DNA of 64,000 nucleotides from positions 3,492,501 through 3,556,500 of the forward strand of contig NZ_CP014870.1 in assembly GCF_001661075.1 (NCBI RefSeq). Direction: 5' to 3'. Below are positions 56,261 to 63,942 of the stretch, piece by piece. A program made the translations under genes and the position numbers. Numbering within the stretch: the first letter of the stretch is position 1; the number at the start of each line of letters is the position of its first letter. The DNA comes from Pseudomonas silesiensis. Lineage in GTDB: Bacteria > Pseudomonadota > Gammaproteobacteria > Pseudomonadales > Pseudomonadaceae. Under the pieces are notes generated by a model that did not search any database, was not told the DNA's origin, and saw only the letters and a list, made by a program, of their open reading frames with translations.

Positions 56261-56365
56261 CGCTGTAGGAGCCAGGCTTGCCGGCGAACGGGACGCCACG
56301 GTGTATCACGGTGTATCTGTTGCACCGCGGCGTCCCGTTCGCCGGCAAGCCTGGCTCCTACAGCG
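56261..56365. repeat. REPIN with 37-bp perfect arms
   Basis: Both arms (56261-56297 and 56329-56365) match exactly over 37 bp around a 31-bp centre, much longer than the REP core. It starts 10 nt after the pedE stop and may act as a terminator or mRNA end stabiliser. Confidence 0.92.
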
Positions 56366-56396
56366 AAAGCGCCCACCCACACGACGAGAACCCACC

Positions 56397-57047
56397 ATGA
56401 AATACTTGCCTCTTGTGCTGTTGCTGACCACCCTCCCGGCATTCGCCACCGACACCGACCAAGACACCCCACTGATCATCAACGGCTGCACCATCGCCGC
56501 CCACAGCCAATGCCCCGGCGCCAATCTCAAAGGCGCTAACCTGAGCAATCAGGACCTGCGCAACATGAACCTCAGCGGCGCCGACCTGCGCGGTGCAGAC
56601 CTGCGTCACGCCCGCCTCGACCTTGCCAACCTGGAGAAAGCCCAACTTCAGGGCGCCAACCTGACCCGAGCCAGCCTGCAACAAAGCAACCTGCGTGTGG
56701 CGGACTTCACTGGCGCGACACTGATGGCGATCCAGGGTTGGGGGCTGTTTGCCCAGGGCGCGCAGTTCCAGGATGCCAACCTCAGCGGCGCCTACCTGCA
56801 ATTCGCCCGCCTCTCCGGCGCCAGGTTGCACAACGCCGATTTGCGGGCTGCGGATCTGGAAATGACCTGGCTGAGCAAGGCCGATCTCAAAGGTGCCAAC
56901 CTGGGTGATGCCAATCTGCAGGAAGCCAAGTTTGGTGAGAGCAATCTGGAGCAGGCGAACCTCAGCGGGTCGCGCCAGCATTATGCGAACTTTCAGGATG
57001 CGAACATGGAGGGGTGTACGGGGTGTCCGACCAGCTGGAATAAGTGA
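56397..57047 (+). CDS. Exported pentapeptide-repeat protein
   Basis: 216 aa. Signal peptide MKYLPLVLLLTTLPAFA, a short region with two cysteines (INGCTIAAHSQCPG), then about 30 pentapeptide repeats of the A(N/D)LxG type (GANLKGANLSNQDL) that form a right-handed square helix. The end contains another CxxC (EGCTGCPTS). Similar exported members occur at this place in ped/exa clusters, but no function is known. Not the gyrase-protecting MfpA/Qnr type, which is cytoplasmic. Confidence 0.85.
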   Translation: MKYLPLVLLLTTLPAFATDTDQDTPLIINGCTIAAHSQCPGANLKGANLSNQDLRNMNLSGADLRGADLRHARLDLANLEKAQLQGANLTRASLQQSNLRVADFTGATLMAIQGWGLFAQGAQFQDANLSGAYLQFARLSGARLHNADLRAADLEMTWLSKADLKGANLGDANLQEAKFGESNLEQANLSGSRQHYANFQDANMEGCTGCPTSWNK

Positions 57048-57074
57048 CCCCCTCTACCGGTTGACGGATAACCC

Positions 57075-57177
57075 TATGGGAGCGAGCTTGCTCGCGATGC
57101 ACCTGAGAACGCCACTGGGTGTCAGGCTACCCGCGTTATCGTTGACGACCATCGCGAGCAAGCTCGCTCCTACAGGG
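57075..57177. repeat. REPIN with conserved spacer
   Basis: TATGGGAGCGAGCTTGCTCG and mirror; the spacer holds CACCTGAGAACGCCACTGGG and GCGTTATCGTTGACG, homologous to the 33616 element. Confidence 0.85.
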
Positions 57178-57194
57178 TCTGGCGGTGGATTGAA

Positions 57195-57833
57195 TCAATT
57201 CGCCACCCGCACCACCCCCATATCAATCCCCAGATGCACCAGCTCGGCATGGGAACTGACCTGCAACTTGCTCTTGAGCAACGTCAGGTGATTGGAAACA
57301 GTCTTGCTGCTGATGCTCAACTGCTCGGCAATCACCCGCGCTGGCGTCCCCTTGGCGAGCATCACGAAAATCTCCAGCTCGCGCTGGGTCATGCTCTGCA
57401 ACCGCGGATCGCTGGCGTCCTGTTGCGGATGGCACGCCAGTTGGGTGGCCAGCGGCTGTTCGATATAGGCATGCCCCGCCAGGATCCGTCGCACAGCTTC
57501 AATCAGCACCTGCGGCGCCGAGCTTTTGGTCAGGTAACCCGACGCCCCTGCATCCAGTGCCTGGCGCACCAGCGGCAACTCATCGTGCATGCTGAAAAAC
57601 AGCACCCGCAATTGCGGCAGGCGCTGGCGCAGCCGGCGGGTCGTTTCCAGGCCACTGATCCCCGGCAGGCCAAAATCCATGATCACCAGGTTCGGCACAG
57701 CTTCTTGAACCCGCGCCAACGCCTCTTCCCCCGTGGCCGCCTCACGGACTTCCATCGCCGGCAGCAGCGCCCGCAACAGACTGGCATAGCCCTGGCGGAC
57801 CACCGCATGGTCATCGACCAGCAAAATATTCAT
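57195..57833 (-). CDS. pedR2: LuxR/NarL-family response regulator (PedR2-like)
   Basis: 212 aa. Receiver domain with acidic pocket LLVDDHAVVR, phospho-acceptor Asp53 (VIMDFGLPGISG) and Lys in GYLTKSS. A LuxR helix-turn-helix follows (MTQRELEIFVMLAKGTPARV, SISSKTVSNHLTLLKSKL). The ATG overlaps the kinase stop as ATGA. In P. putida the pair at this position, PedS2/PedR2, carries out the lanthanide switch between pedE and pedH; the same role is inferred here. Confidence 0.88.
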   Translation of the reverse strand: MNILLVDDHAVVRQGYASLLRALLPAMEVREAATGEEALARVQEAVPNLVIMDFGLPGISGLETTRRLRQRLPQLRVLFFSMHDELPLVRQALDAGASGYLTKSSAPQVLIEAVRRILAGHAYIEQPLATQLACHPQQDASDPRLQSMTQRELEIFVMLAKGTPARVIAEQLSISSKTVSNHLTLLKSKLQVSSHAELVHLGIDMGVVRVAN

Positions 57834-59092
57834 GACGCCTCCAAAGGCATGCTCAAGGCCAGTGCCCAACCGGCACCGGGATGGCTGATGATTCGCAACT
57901 CGCCGCCCAGGCTGCGGGCGCGTTCGAACATCGAATACAACCCGACGCCGGGCCGCTGTGGCTGTTGTGCGCCGCGACCGTTGTCGCGAATCAGCAAGCG
58001 CAGATGCCCGCCGCGATAGTGCAGGCGCACCCTCACTGCGCTTGCACCGGCATGCCGGGCGACGTTGGTCAAAGCCTCCTGCAACAGGCGGTAGAGATGG
58101 GTTTTGTCCGGCCCGGACAGCGGCGGCAAGTGTGGGCTGACTCGAAGCTGGCAATCGATGCCCTGCCGGTCCTGCCATTGTTCCACCAGCAATCCGAACG
58201 CTTCCGCCAGCGGCAGGTGCTGCAACACCACCGGGTAGAGATCGTGCACCAACGCCCGAAAGCCGTGTTGCAGATGCTCGCAGTTGTGCTCGAGCTCGCG
58301 CGCGGTGCGTTCTACCGCCACCGGTTGATCCGCCACCAGCCGCAACAGACAGGCCTGGGCGCGAATGCCGGCCAGGTACTGACCGAGGTCATCGTGCAGG
58401 GTTTGCGCCAGATGAGTGCGTTCCTGCTCCTGCACCGCCAGCAAGGTCCGGGTCAGCCGGGTGTTATCGCCACGCGCCTGTTCCAACGCTTGGGTCATGT
58501 GATTGAAATGCAGCGCCAGTTGCCGCGCCTCCGGCATGCCTTCGGTGCGCAGCCGCACGTTCAGTTGGCCTCCGGACACCTGCTGCAACGCCCGCAGCAA
58601 GTCATCAAGCAGCCCCATGCCCCGGCGCACGGCCCAGCGGATGGTCAACAGGCTCAACAATAACGCCAGGCCACACAGGCTCAACAACTGTTGCAGCGAG
58701 TCCCAGACCTCATCGATTTCATCCCGCGGATCGACCGCGATCTGTACCCGCCGCCCATCCTGCAAATCCAGCACCCGCGCACTGTGCGGGGTTTGGGCGA
58801 ATAACAGCCGCCCGAGCCAGGCATCCAGCCCGTCCCGGACCGGCAGCCGCGCCACCTCGCCCGGCTCCAGCCAGCTCACCCGCACATGACGCAAGCTGCC
58901 GGTCAGCCGTGGCTGCAGGCTGGCGGGATTGCGCTCGGCGGTTTCGCTCAAGTACTCCACCACCGCTTCGGCCGATTGCAGCTCGCGCTCCACGTCCGCC
59001 AGCGCCTGGTGCACCAGCAAGCCCATGCACGCCAGGGTCACCAGGGCAAAAAATCCGCACACCCACAGGTTGATCCGCCACAGGGCCGACAC
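57830..59092 (-). CDS. pedS2: Membrane sensor histidine kinase (PedS2-like)
   Basis: 420-aa kinase. Two membrane segments (about 8-30 and 135-153) flank a periplasmic sensor region of about 100 residues. Then HAMP, HisKA_3 with phospho-His233 (ERTHLAQTLHDDLGQYLAGI), and a HATPase (LYRLLQEALTNVARHA, IRDNGRGAQQ, GVGLYSMFERA). The frame is open to 59335, but the stretch upstream of the GTG at 59092 overlaps a separate small gene with a far better ribosome site. The GTG follows that gene's TGA by 2 nt. Periplasmic lanthanide sensing is inferred from the PedS2 position. Confidence 0.85.
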   Translation of the reverse strand: MSALWRINLWVCGFFALVTLACMGLLVHQALADVERELQSAEAVVEYLSETAERNPASLQPRLTGSLRHVRVSWLEPGEVARLPVRDGLDAWLGRLLFAQTPHSARVLDLQDGRRVQIAVDPRDEIDEVWDSLQQLLSLCGLALLLSLLTIRWAVRRGMGLLDDLLRALQQVSGGQLNVRLRTEGMPEARQLALHFNHMTQALEQARGDNTRLTRTLLAVQEQERTHLAQTLHDDLGQYLAGIRAQACLLRLVADQPVAVERTARELEHNCEHLQHGFRALVHDLYPVVLQHLPLAEAFGLLVEQWQDRQGIDCQLRVSPHLPPLSGPDKTHLYRLLQEALTNVARHAGASAVRVRLHYRGGHLRLLIRDNGRGAQQPQRPGVGLYSMFERARSLGGELRIISHPGAGWALALSMPLEAS

Positions 59093-59094
59093 GG

Positions 59095-59217
59095 TCAGCG
59101 ACCCGGGGTCGCGGGCATCACCGGCAACAGTGCCGGGCGCGGGCCGTGAAGCTTGTCGACTCCGATCAGGGTCAGGATCAGCAGCAACGGCAGGAGCAAC
59201 GCCTTGAGAATACGCAT
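59095..59217 (-). CDS. Small membrane peptide coupled to the sensor kinase
   Basis: 40-codon gene read from the ATG at 59217 to TGA at 59095. AGGAGGAG stands at the ideal distance upstream, the strongest ribosome site of this part of the locus. The product starts MRILKALLLPLLLILTLIGV, a single membrane segment or uncleaved signal, then a short Pro-rich tail (HGPRPALLPVMP). The kinase GTG comes 2 nt after its stop, so translation is coupled. No family is recognised. It could be a sensor accessory or a leader peptide. Confidence 0.6.
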   Translation of the reverse strand: MRILKALLLPLLLILTLIGVDKLHGPRPALLPVMPATPGR

Positions 59218-59281
59218 GGTCAAACTCCTCCTGAGTGATGGCCGTATTGCCCATGCTAAAACCGCGCCGGCCGGAGCGAGT

Positions 59282-59295
59282 TACTACCTTGGTAC
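59282..59295 (+). promoter_or_regulatory. TACTAC-N4-GTAC motif, kinase / binding-protein divergent promoter
   Basis: TACTACCTTGGTAC, 79 nt before the ABC binding-protein start and 65 nt before the small peptide start on the other strand. Compare 54211 and 63235. Confidence 0.55.
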
Positions 59296-59373
59296 TGGCT
59301 GACTGGTACTTTCTGCATATTTCATCCCTGTCCAAGGGTTCCTATGCTGGCGCTACCTGTAAAGGAGTGCCTT

Positions 59374-60558
59374 ATGCGCCAGCTTGCCCCTTACGCCCTG
59401 ATCTACCTGCTGGCGATTGCCTGCGCTGCCGGGCTGGCCACCCAAAGTCAGGCCGCGGACCCGCCGTTACAGGTGCAGATCGGTTACCTGGGCTATCGCC
59501 CCGACCCGGGCCCGCTGTTGTCGAACGTCATTCCCGAGCCGGTCGATGCCGGGTTGCGTGGCGCCGAGCTGGCGATTACCGACAGCAACAGCACCGGGCG
59601 TTTTCTCAACCACAGCTACCGCCTGAGCAGCGCCAGCGCCGACAGTCCCGAAGCCCTGCTCGACGAGGCCAAAGCCCAGCACGAGCAAGGCCTGCGCCTG
59701 TTCGTGGTGAATGCACCGGCTGCGAGCCTGCGCCAACTCAGTGCCGCCCTGCCCGACAGCCTGTTGTTCAACGCCGGCAGCCCCGACGACAGCCTGCGCA
59801 CCACCGACTGCCTGCCGAACGTGCTGCACAGCCTGCCAAGCCGCGCGATGCTGGCCGATGCGCTGGCGCAATTTCTGGTGGTGCGCAAATGGCAACGGGC
59901 GTTGCTGATCGTTGGCCCGACCCCGGACGATCAAGCCTATGCTGCCGCCCTGCGGCGCGCCGCCAAACGTTTCGGCCTCAAACTGGTGGCGGAAAAAGCC
60001 TGGAGCTTCGACAACGACCAACGCCGCAGCGCCCAGGCCGACATGCCGCTGTTCACCCAGACCGCCGAGTACGACGTGGTGCTGGTGGCCGATGAACGCG
60101 GCGACTTCGGCGAATACGTGCCCTACCAGACCTGGTACCCGCGGCCGGTTGCCGGCACCCAGGGACTGACCCCGGTGGGCTGGCACAAGACCGTGGAAAC
60201 CTACGGCGCCGCGCAGTTGCAGAAACGTTTCGAAGCCCTGGCCGGACGCTGGATGAACGACCGCGATTTCGCCGCCTGGATCGCCGTGCGCAGCATCGCC
60301 AGCGCGGTGAGCAAATTGCGCCAGGTCGATCCGGTGGCGATCCGTACGCTTGAGACCGGCGATCAATTGCCGCTGGACGGCTTCAAGGGGCGCAAGCTCA
60401 GTTATCGCCCATGGAACGGCCAGTTGCGCCAGCCGATCCCCATCGTGCAACCCCGGGCGCTGGTCAGCACCTCGCCGCAAGACGGTTTCCTGCACCCCTT
60501 CAACGAAATGGACAGCCTTGGGTATGACAAGCCCGAGGTCAGCTGCCGCTTTCCCTGA
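59374..60558 (+). CDS. PQQ-associated ABC transporter substrate-binding protein
   Basis: 394-aa periplasmic protein with signal peptide (to about residue 29, ...SQAA) and a branched-chain-amino-acid receptor (type I) fold. It belongs to the group found only in PQQ alcohol-oxidation loci. AAAGGAG precedes the ATG at 59374. It starts a rightward operon with the beta-propeller, ABC ATPase and permease genes. The ligand is unknown, and binding of alcohol or acid intermediates is a guess. Confidence 0.87.
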   Translation: MRQLAPYALIYLLAIACAAGLATQSQAADPPLQVQIGYLGYRPDPGPLLSNVIPEPVDAGLRGAELAITDSNSTGRFLNHSYRLSSASADSPEALLDEAKAQHEQGLRLFVVNAPAASLRQLSAALPDSLLFNAGSPDDSLRTTDCLPNVLHSLPSRAMLADALAQFLVVRKWQRALLIVGPTPDDQAYAAALRRAAKRFGLKLVAEKAWSFDNDQRRSAQADMPLFTQTAEYDVVLVADERGDFGEYVPYQTWYPRPVAGTQGLTPVGWHKTVETYGAAQLQKRFEALAGRWMNDRDFAAWIAVRSIASAVSKLRQVDPVAIRTLETGDQLPLDGFKGRKLSYRPWNGQLRQPIPIVQPRALVSTSPQDGFLHPFNEMDSLGYDKPEVSCRFP

Positions 60559-60591
60559 CCCTCCAATCACAACAACAATAAGGAATCCGCC

Positions 60592-61566
60592 ATGCGCCGC
60601 ACCCTGCTTTGCCGCTCCCTGCTTACTGGGGCCCTGCTGCTCGCCGCCGGGCACGCCGGCGCCACTACCGCCTGGGTTTCCAACGAAAAAGACAACAGCC
60701 TGAGCCTGATCGACCTGCAGACCCTGCAAGTCACCGACACCCTGGCCGTCGGCCAGCGTCCGCGTGGTTTGCTGCTGTCCCACGACAACAAGCTGCTGTA
60801 CATCTGCGCCAGCGACTCGGATCGGGTCCAGGTGATGGACGTCGCCACGCGCAAGATCATCAAGGAGCTGCCCTCAGGCAAAGACCCCGAGCAGTTCGCC
60901 CTGCACCCGAACAATCGCTGGCTGTATGTCTCCAACGAAGATGACGCGCTGGTGACGGTGATCGACACCGAAACCTCCAAGGTGCTGAGCCAGATCAGCG
61001 TCGGCGTCGAACCCGAAGGCATGGCCGTCAGCCCCGACGGCAAGTGGGCGGTGAACACCAGCGAAACCACCAACATGCTGCACTGGATCGACACCGCCAC
61101 CCAGACCCTGGCGGACAGCACCCTGGTGGATCAGCGGCCGCGCTTCGTCGAGTTCACGCCCGATGGCTCCAGGCTCTGGGCCTCGGCGGAGATCGGCGGC
61201 ACGGTGACGATTCTCGACGTCGCCAGCCGCCAGGTCCTCAAGACCCTGACCTTCCAGATCAAGGGCGTGCACCCGGATAAAGTCCAGCCGGTGGGCATCA
61301 AGCTCAGCGCCGACGGCAAGTACGGATTCGTCGCCCTTGGCCCGGCCAACCATGTGGCGGTGATCGATGCCAAGACCTTCGAGATTCTTGATTATCTGTT
61401 GGTCGGGCGTCGGGTCTGGCAGATGGCGTTTACCCCGGATCAGAAGCAACTGCTGGCCACCAATGGCGTCAGCGGCGATGTGTCGGTGATCGATATCGAC
61501 AGCCTCAAGGTGGTCAAATCGGTCAAGGTCGGCCGTTATCCGTGGGGTGTGGTGGTGACGCCATGA
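60592..61566 (+). CDS. PQQ-dependent catabolism-associated beta-propeller protein
   Basis: 324-aa periplasmic YVTN-type seven-bladed propeller. Signal peptide (to ...GHAGA), then repeats such as TAWVSNEKDNSLSLIDLQTL and LYICASDSDRVQVMDVATRK. It has no cofactor motif, so a protein-contact role with the dehydrogenases or the ABC system is likely. AAGGAA precedes the ATG. Its stop overlaps the ATPase start (ATGA). Confidence 0.88.
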   Translation: MRRTLLCRSLLTGALLLAAGHAGATTAWVSNEKDNSLSLIDLQTLQVTDTLAVGQRPRGLLLSHDNKLLYICASDSDRVQVMDVATRKIIKELPSGKDPEQFALHPNNRWLYVSNEDDALVTVIDTETSKVLSQISVGVEPEGMAVSPDGKWAVNTSETTNMLHWIDTATQTLADSTLVDQRPRFVEFTPDGSRLWASAEIGGTVTILDVASRQVLKTLTFQIKGVHPDKVQPVGIKLSADGKYGFVALGPANHVAVIDAKTFEILDYLLVGRRVWQMAFTPDQKQLLATNGVSGDVSVIDIDSLKVVKSVKVGRYPWGVVVTP

Positions 61567-62294
61567 ACGCCCTGGACGTCAGCGACCTGAGTTTTGCCTA
61601 TGGCGCGCGGGAGGCGTTGCGCCAAGTCAGTTTCAGCCTGGCACCCGGGCGATTTGCGGCGCTGCTGGGACCCAACGGCGCGGGCAAATCAACGCTGATC
61701 GCCCTGCTCACCCGGCTCTATGAGGTGCAGCGTGGCGACATCCGGGTCGGCGGTTGTTCCTTGCGCGACGCGCCGCGCCCGGCACTCAAGCAATTGGGCG
61801 TAGTGTTCCAGCAAAGCACCCTCGACCTGGACCTCAGCGTCGAGCAGAACCTGCGTTATCACGCCGCGCTGCATGGGATGTCGCGGCGTCAGACCGGCCT
61901 GCGGGTCGACGCCGAACTGGCCCGGCAGACCCTGACCGAACGCCGTCGCGAGCGGGTGCGCGAGCTCAATGGCGGCCATCGGCGCCGGGTGGAAATCGCC
62001 CGGGCCTTGCTGCATGAACCGCGCCTGCTGCTGCTCGACGAAGCCAGCGTCGGCCTCGACCCGGCCAGTCGCCTGGCGCTCAACCAGCACATCCGCAGCC
62101 TGTGCCGCGAGCAGCACCTCAGCGTGCTCTGGACCACCCATTTGCTCGATGAAGTGCACGCCAGCGACGACTTGCTGATTCTCCATCAGGGCCGGCTGGT
62201 GGCCAGCGGACAGGCTGATGCCCTGAGCCTGGAACATGGTGGCGACCTTGGGTCGGCTTTCGCTCGCCTGACGACCACTGGAGTCGCCCCATGA
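61563..62294 (+). CDS. ABC transporter ATP-binding protein, PQQ alcohol-oxidation system
   Basis: 243-aa ATPase. Walker A GPNGAGKSTLI, signature ELNGGHRRRVEIARALL (LNGGH instead of LSGGQ), Walker B RLLLLDEASVGLDP and the switch His in WTTHLLDE. It is of the ABC-2 (exporter) class and overlaps both neighbours by ATGA, so it is tightly coupled with the permease. Confidence 0.92.
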   Translation: MNALDVSDLSFAYGAREALRQVSFSLAPGRFAALLGPNGAGKSTLIALLTRLYEVQRGDIRVGGCSLRDAPRPALKQLGVVFQQSTLDLDLSVEQNLRYHAALHGMSRRQTGLRVDAELARQTLTERRRERVRELNGGHRRRVEIARALLHEPRLLLLDEASVGLDPASRLALNQHIRSLCREQHLSVLWTTHLLDEVHASDDLLILHQGRLVASGQADALSLEHGGDLGSAFARLTTTGVAP

Positions 62295-63082
62295 ATGCTT
62301 ACTGGCAGTGTTTCAGCGGCATCGTATTGCGCGAGTGGCTGCGTTTTGTATTGCAGCGCACCCGATTCCTCAGCGCACTGGTGCGGCCGCTGCTGTGGCT
62401 ACTGGTGTTCGCCGCCGGCTTTCGCGCGGCACTCGGGATCGCGATCATCGCGCCTTACGACACCTACATTCCCTATGAGGTCTACATCGTCCCTGGGCTG
62501 GCCTGCATGATCCTGCTGTTCAATGGCATGCAAGGGTCACTTTCGATGGTTTACGACCGGGAAATGGGCAGCATGCGCGTACTGCTGACCAGCCCCCTGC
62601 CCCGGACCTTCCTGCTGTGCAGCAAGCTGCTGGCCACTGCGTTGATTTCGCTGTTGCAGGTGTATGCCTTTCTGGCGATCGCCTGGGTGTACGGCGTGCA
62701 GCCACCGGCCATGGGTTTGCTGATGGCGCTGCCGGCGCTGTTGCTGGTGGCGTTGATGCTCAGCGCGCTGGGTTTGCTGCTGTCCAACGCTATTCGCCAG
62801 CTGGAGAACTTTGCCGGGGTGATGAACTTCGTGATCTTCCCGCTGTTTTTCCTGTCGTCGGCGCTGTATCCGCTGTGGAAGATGCGCGATTCCAGCGAGT
62901 GGTTGTACTGGTTGTGCGCGTTGAACCCTTTCAGCCATGCGGTGGAGCTGGTGCGGTTTGCCTTGTACGAGCGCTTCAATCCATTGGCGCTGGCGGTATG
63001 CGTGGGGCTGACGCTGGTGTTCGCCCTGCTCGCCGTCCTCACCTTCAACCCGCAACACGCCGCCCTGCGCAAATCCACCTGA
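62291..63082 (+). CDS. pedC: ABC-2 type permease, PQQ alcohol-oxidation system (PedC-like)
   Basis: 263-aa inner-membrane subunit with six segments and the ABC-2 motif (FAAGFRAALGIAIIAPYDTY, then MEFNGM-like LFNGMQGSLSMVYDREMGSMR). Probably an exporter together with the ATPase. P. putida U mutants in the pedABC type genes affect phenylethanol use, so export or tolerance of an alcohol intermediate has been considered. The presence of a receptor (59374) next to an ABC-2 exporter is unusual. Confidence 0.88.
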   Translation: MNAYWQCFSGIVLREWLRFVLQRTRFLSALVRPLLWLLVFAAGFRAALGIAIIAPYDTYIPYEVYIVPGLACMILLFNGMQGSLSMVYDREMGSMRVLLTSPLPRTFLLCSKLLATALISLLQVYAFLAIAWVYGVQPPAMGLLMALPALLLVALMLSALGLLLSNAIRQLENFAGVMNFVIFPLFFLSSALYPLWKMRDSSEWLYWLCALNPFSHAVELVRFALYERFNPLALAVCVGLTLVFALLAVLTFNPQHAALRKST

Positions 63083-63096
63083 CACCACAAATGCCC

Positions 63097-63189
63097 CCTG
63101 TGGGAGCGGGCTTGCTCGCGAAGGCTGCTTCTCATTCAACATTTACGTTGGCTGATACACCGCCTTCGCGAGCAAGCCCGCTCCCACAT
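63097..63189. repeat. REPIN (GTGGGAGCGGGCTTGCTCGCGAAGG subtype)
   Basis: TGTGGGAGCGGGCTTGCTCG and mirror with a 40-bp spacer, directly after the permease gene; it may end the ABC transcript. Confidence 0.85.
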
Positions 63190-63234
63190 TTGGCCATCGC
63201 CGACTTCAGGATTGGTGCATGCAGCAGGTAAATT

Positions 63235-63248
63235 TACTACTTTAGTAC
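63235..63248 (+). promoter_or_regulatory. TACTAC-N4-GTAC motif upstream of the CXXCW gene
   Basis: TACTACTTTAGTAC, 81 nt before the start of the gene at 63329. Third copy of the motif in this locus. Confidence 0.5.
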
Positions 63249-63328
63249 TGCTTCACCTGTCCATCGTCGCATTCCATTCGCACCGCCACTGGCATGTAAT
63301 AGGTTCATAACTATAAGGATCGAACCCC

Positions 63329-63886
63329 ATGCCGCGTGCCCGACCCTGTCTGCTACGCCCTTCTCTCGCTGCGCTGTCGCTGAGCCTGTTGCTGGGCGTC
63401 GCCCAGGCCGACACGCCGCTGTTTTCAGCCGACGGCTATCGCATCGGTCTCTACCGCAGCCCGACCCCGAATCAACTGCAGGGTGGGGCCATCATCGACA
63501 CGCCCGCCCTGCAAACCCTGCTCAGCCAAACGCCGCGCCCGCTGCTGATCGACGTCTACCGGCGCCAATGGCTGCACGGCCGTTTCATCGAAGATCAGCC
63601 CCACGAGAACCTGCCCGGCAGCCATTGGCTGGCCAATACCGGTGACGGTGATCTGCCACCCGCCTGGCAGGACTATTTTGCGCGTAACCTGAACACATTG
63701 ACCGCCGGTGACCTGGCGCGACCGCTGGTCTTCTACTGCCGCTCCGATTGCTGGCTGAGCTGGAACGCGGTCAAGCGTGCCGCCGCCATGGGCTATAAGA
63801 CACTGTATTGGTACCGCGACGGCCTGGATGCCTGGCAAGCGGCGAATCTGCCCGTGACCCCGGCCCAACCCGAGCCCTTTCCCTGA
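63329..63886 (+). CDS. PQQ-dependent catabolism-associated CXXCW motif protein (rhodanese-like)
   Basis: 185-aa exported protein. Signal peptide (to ...GVAQA), then a rhodanese-like fold with VFYCRSDCWLSWNAVKRA in place of the active-site loop, the defining Cys pair and Trp of the family. Always near PQQ alcohol dehydrogenase genes. A thiol or sulfur-relay role together with the SoxYZ-like carrier is conceivable, but untested. Confidence 0.87.
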   Translation: MPRARPCLLRPSLAALSLSLLLGVAQADTPLFSADGYRIGLYRSPTPNQLQGGAIIDTPALQTLLSQTPRPLLIDVYRRQWLHGRFIEDQPHENLPGSHWLANTGDGDLPPAWQDYFARNLNTLTAGDLARPLVFYCRSDCWLSWNAVKRAAAMGYKTLYWYRDGLDAWQAANLPVTPAQPEPFP

Positions 63887-63942
63887 TCTTTACGCTTGCG
63901 CGTTATTGCCACACCATAATCAAAATAATGAGGTGAAAGGCC

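Noticed and set aside
54374..56299. A 641-codon open frame antisense to pedE
   Set aside because: Mirror of a strongly biased gene; no family match and no start signal.
59093..59335. N-terminal extension of the sensor kinase to the first start of its frame
   Set aside because: The extension is polar and disordered, has no ribosome site, and overlaps the small membrane peptide gene with a strong one.
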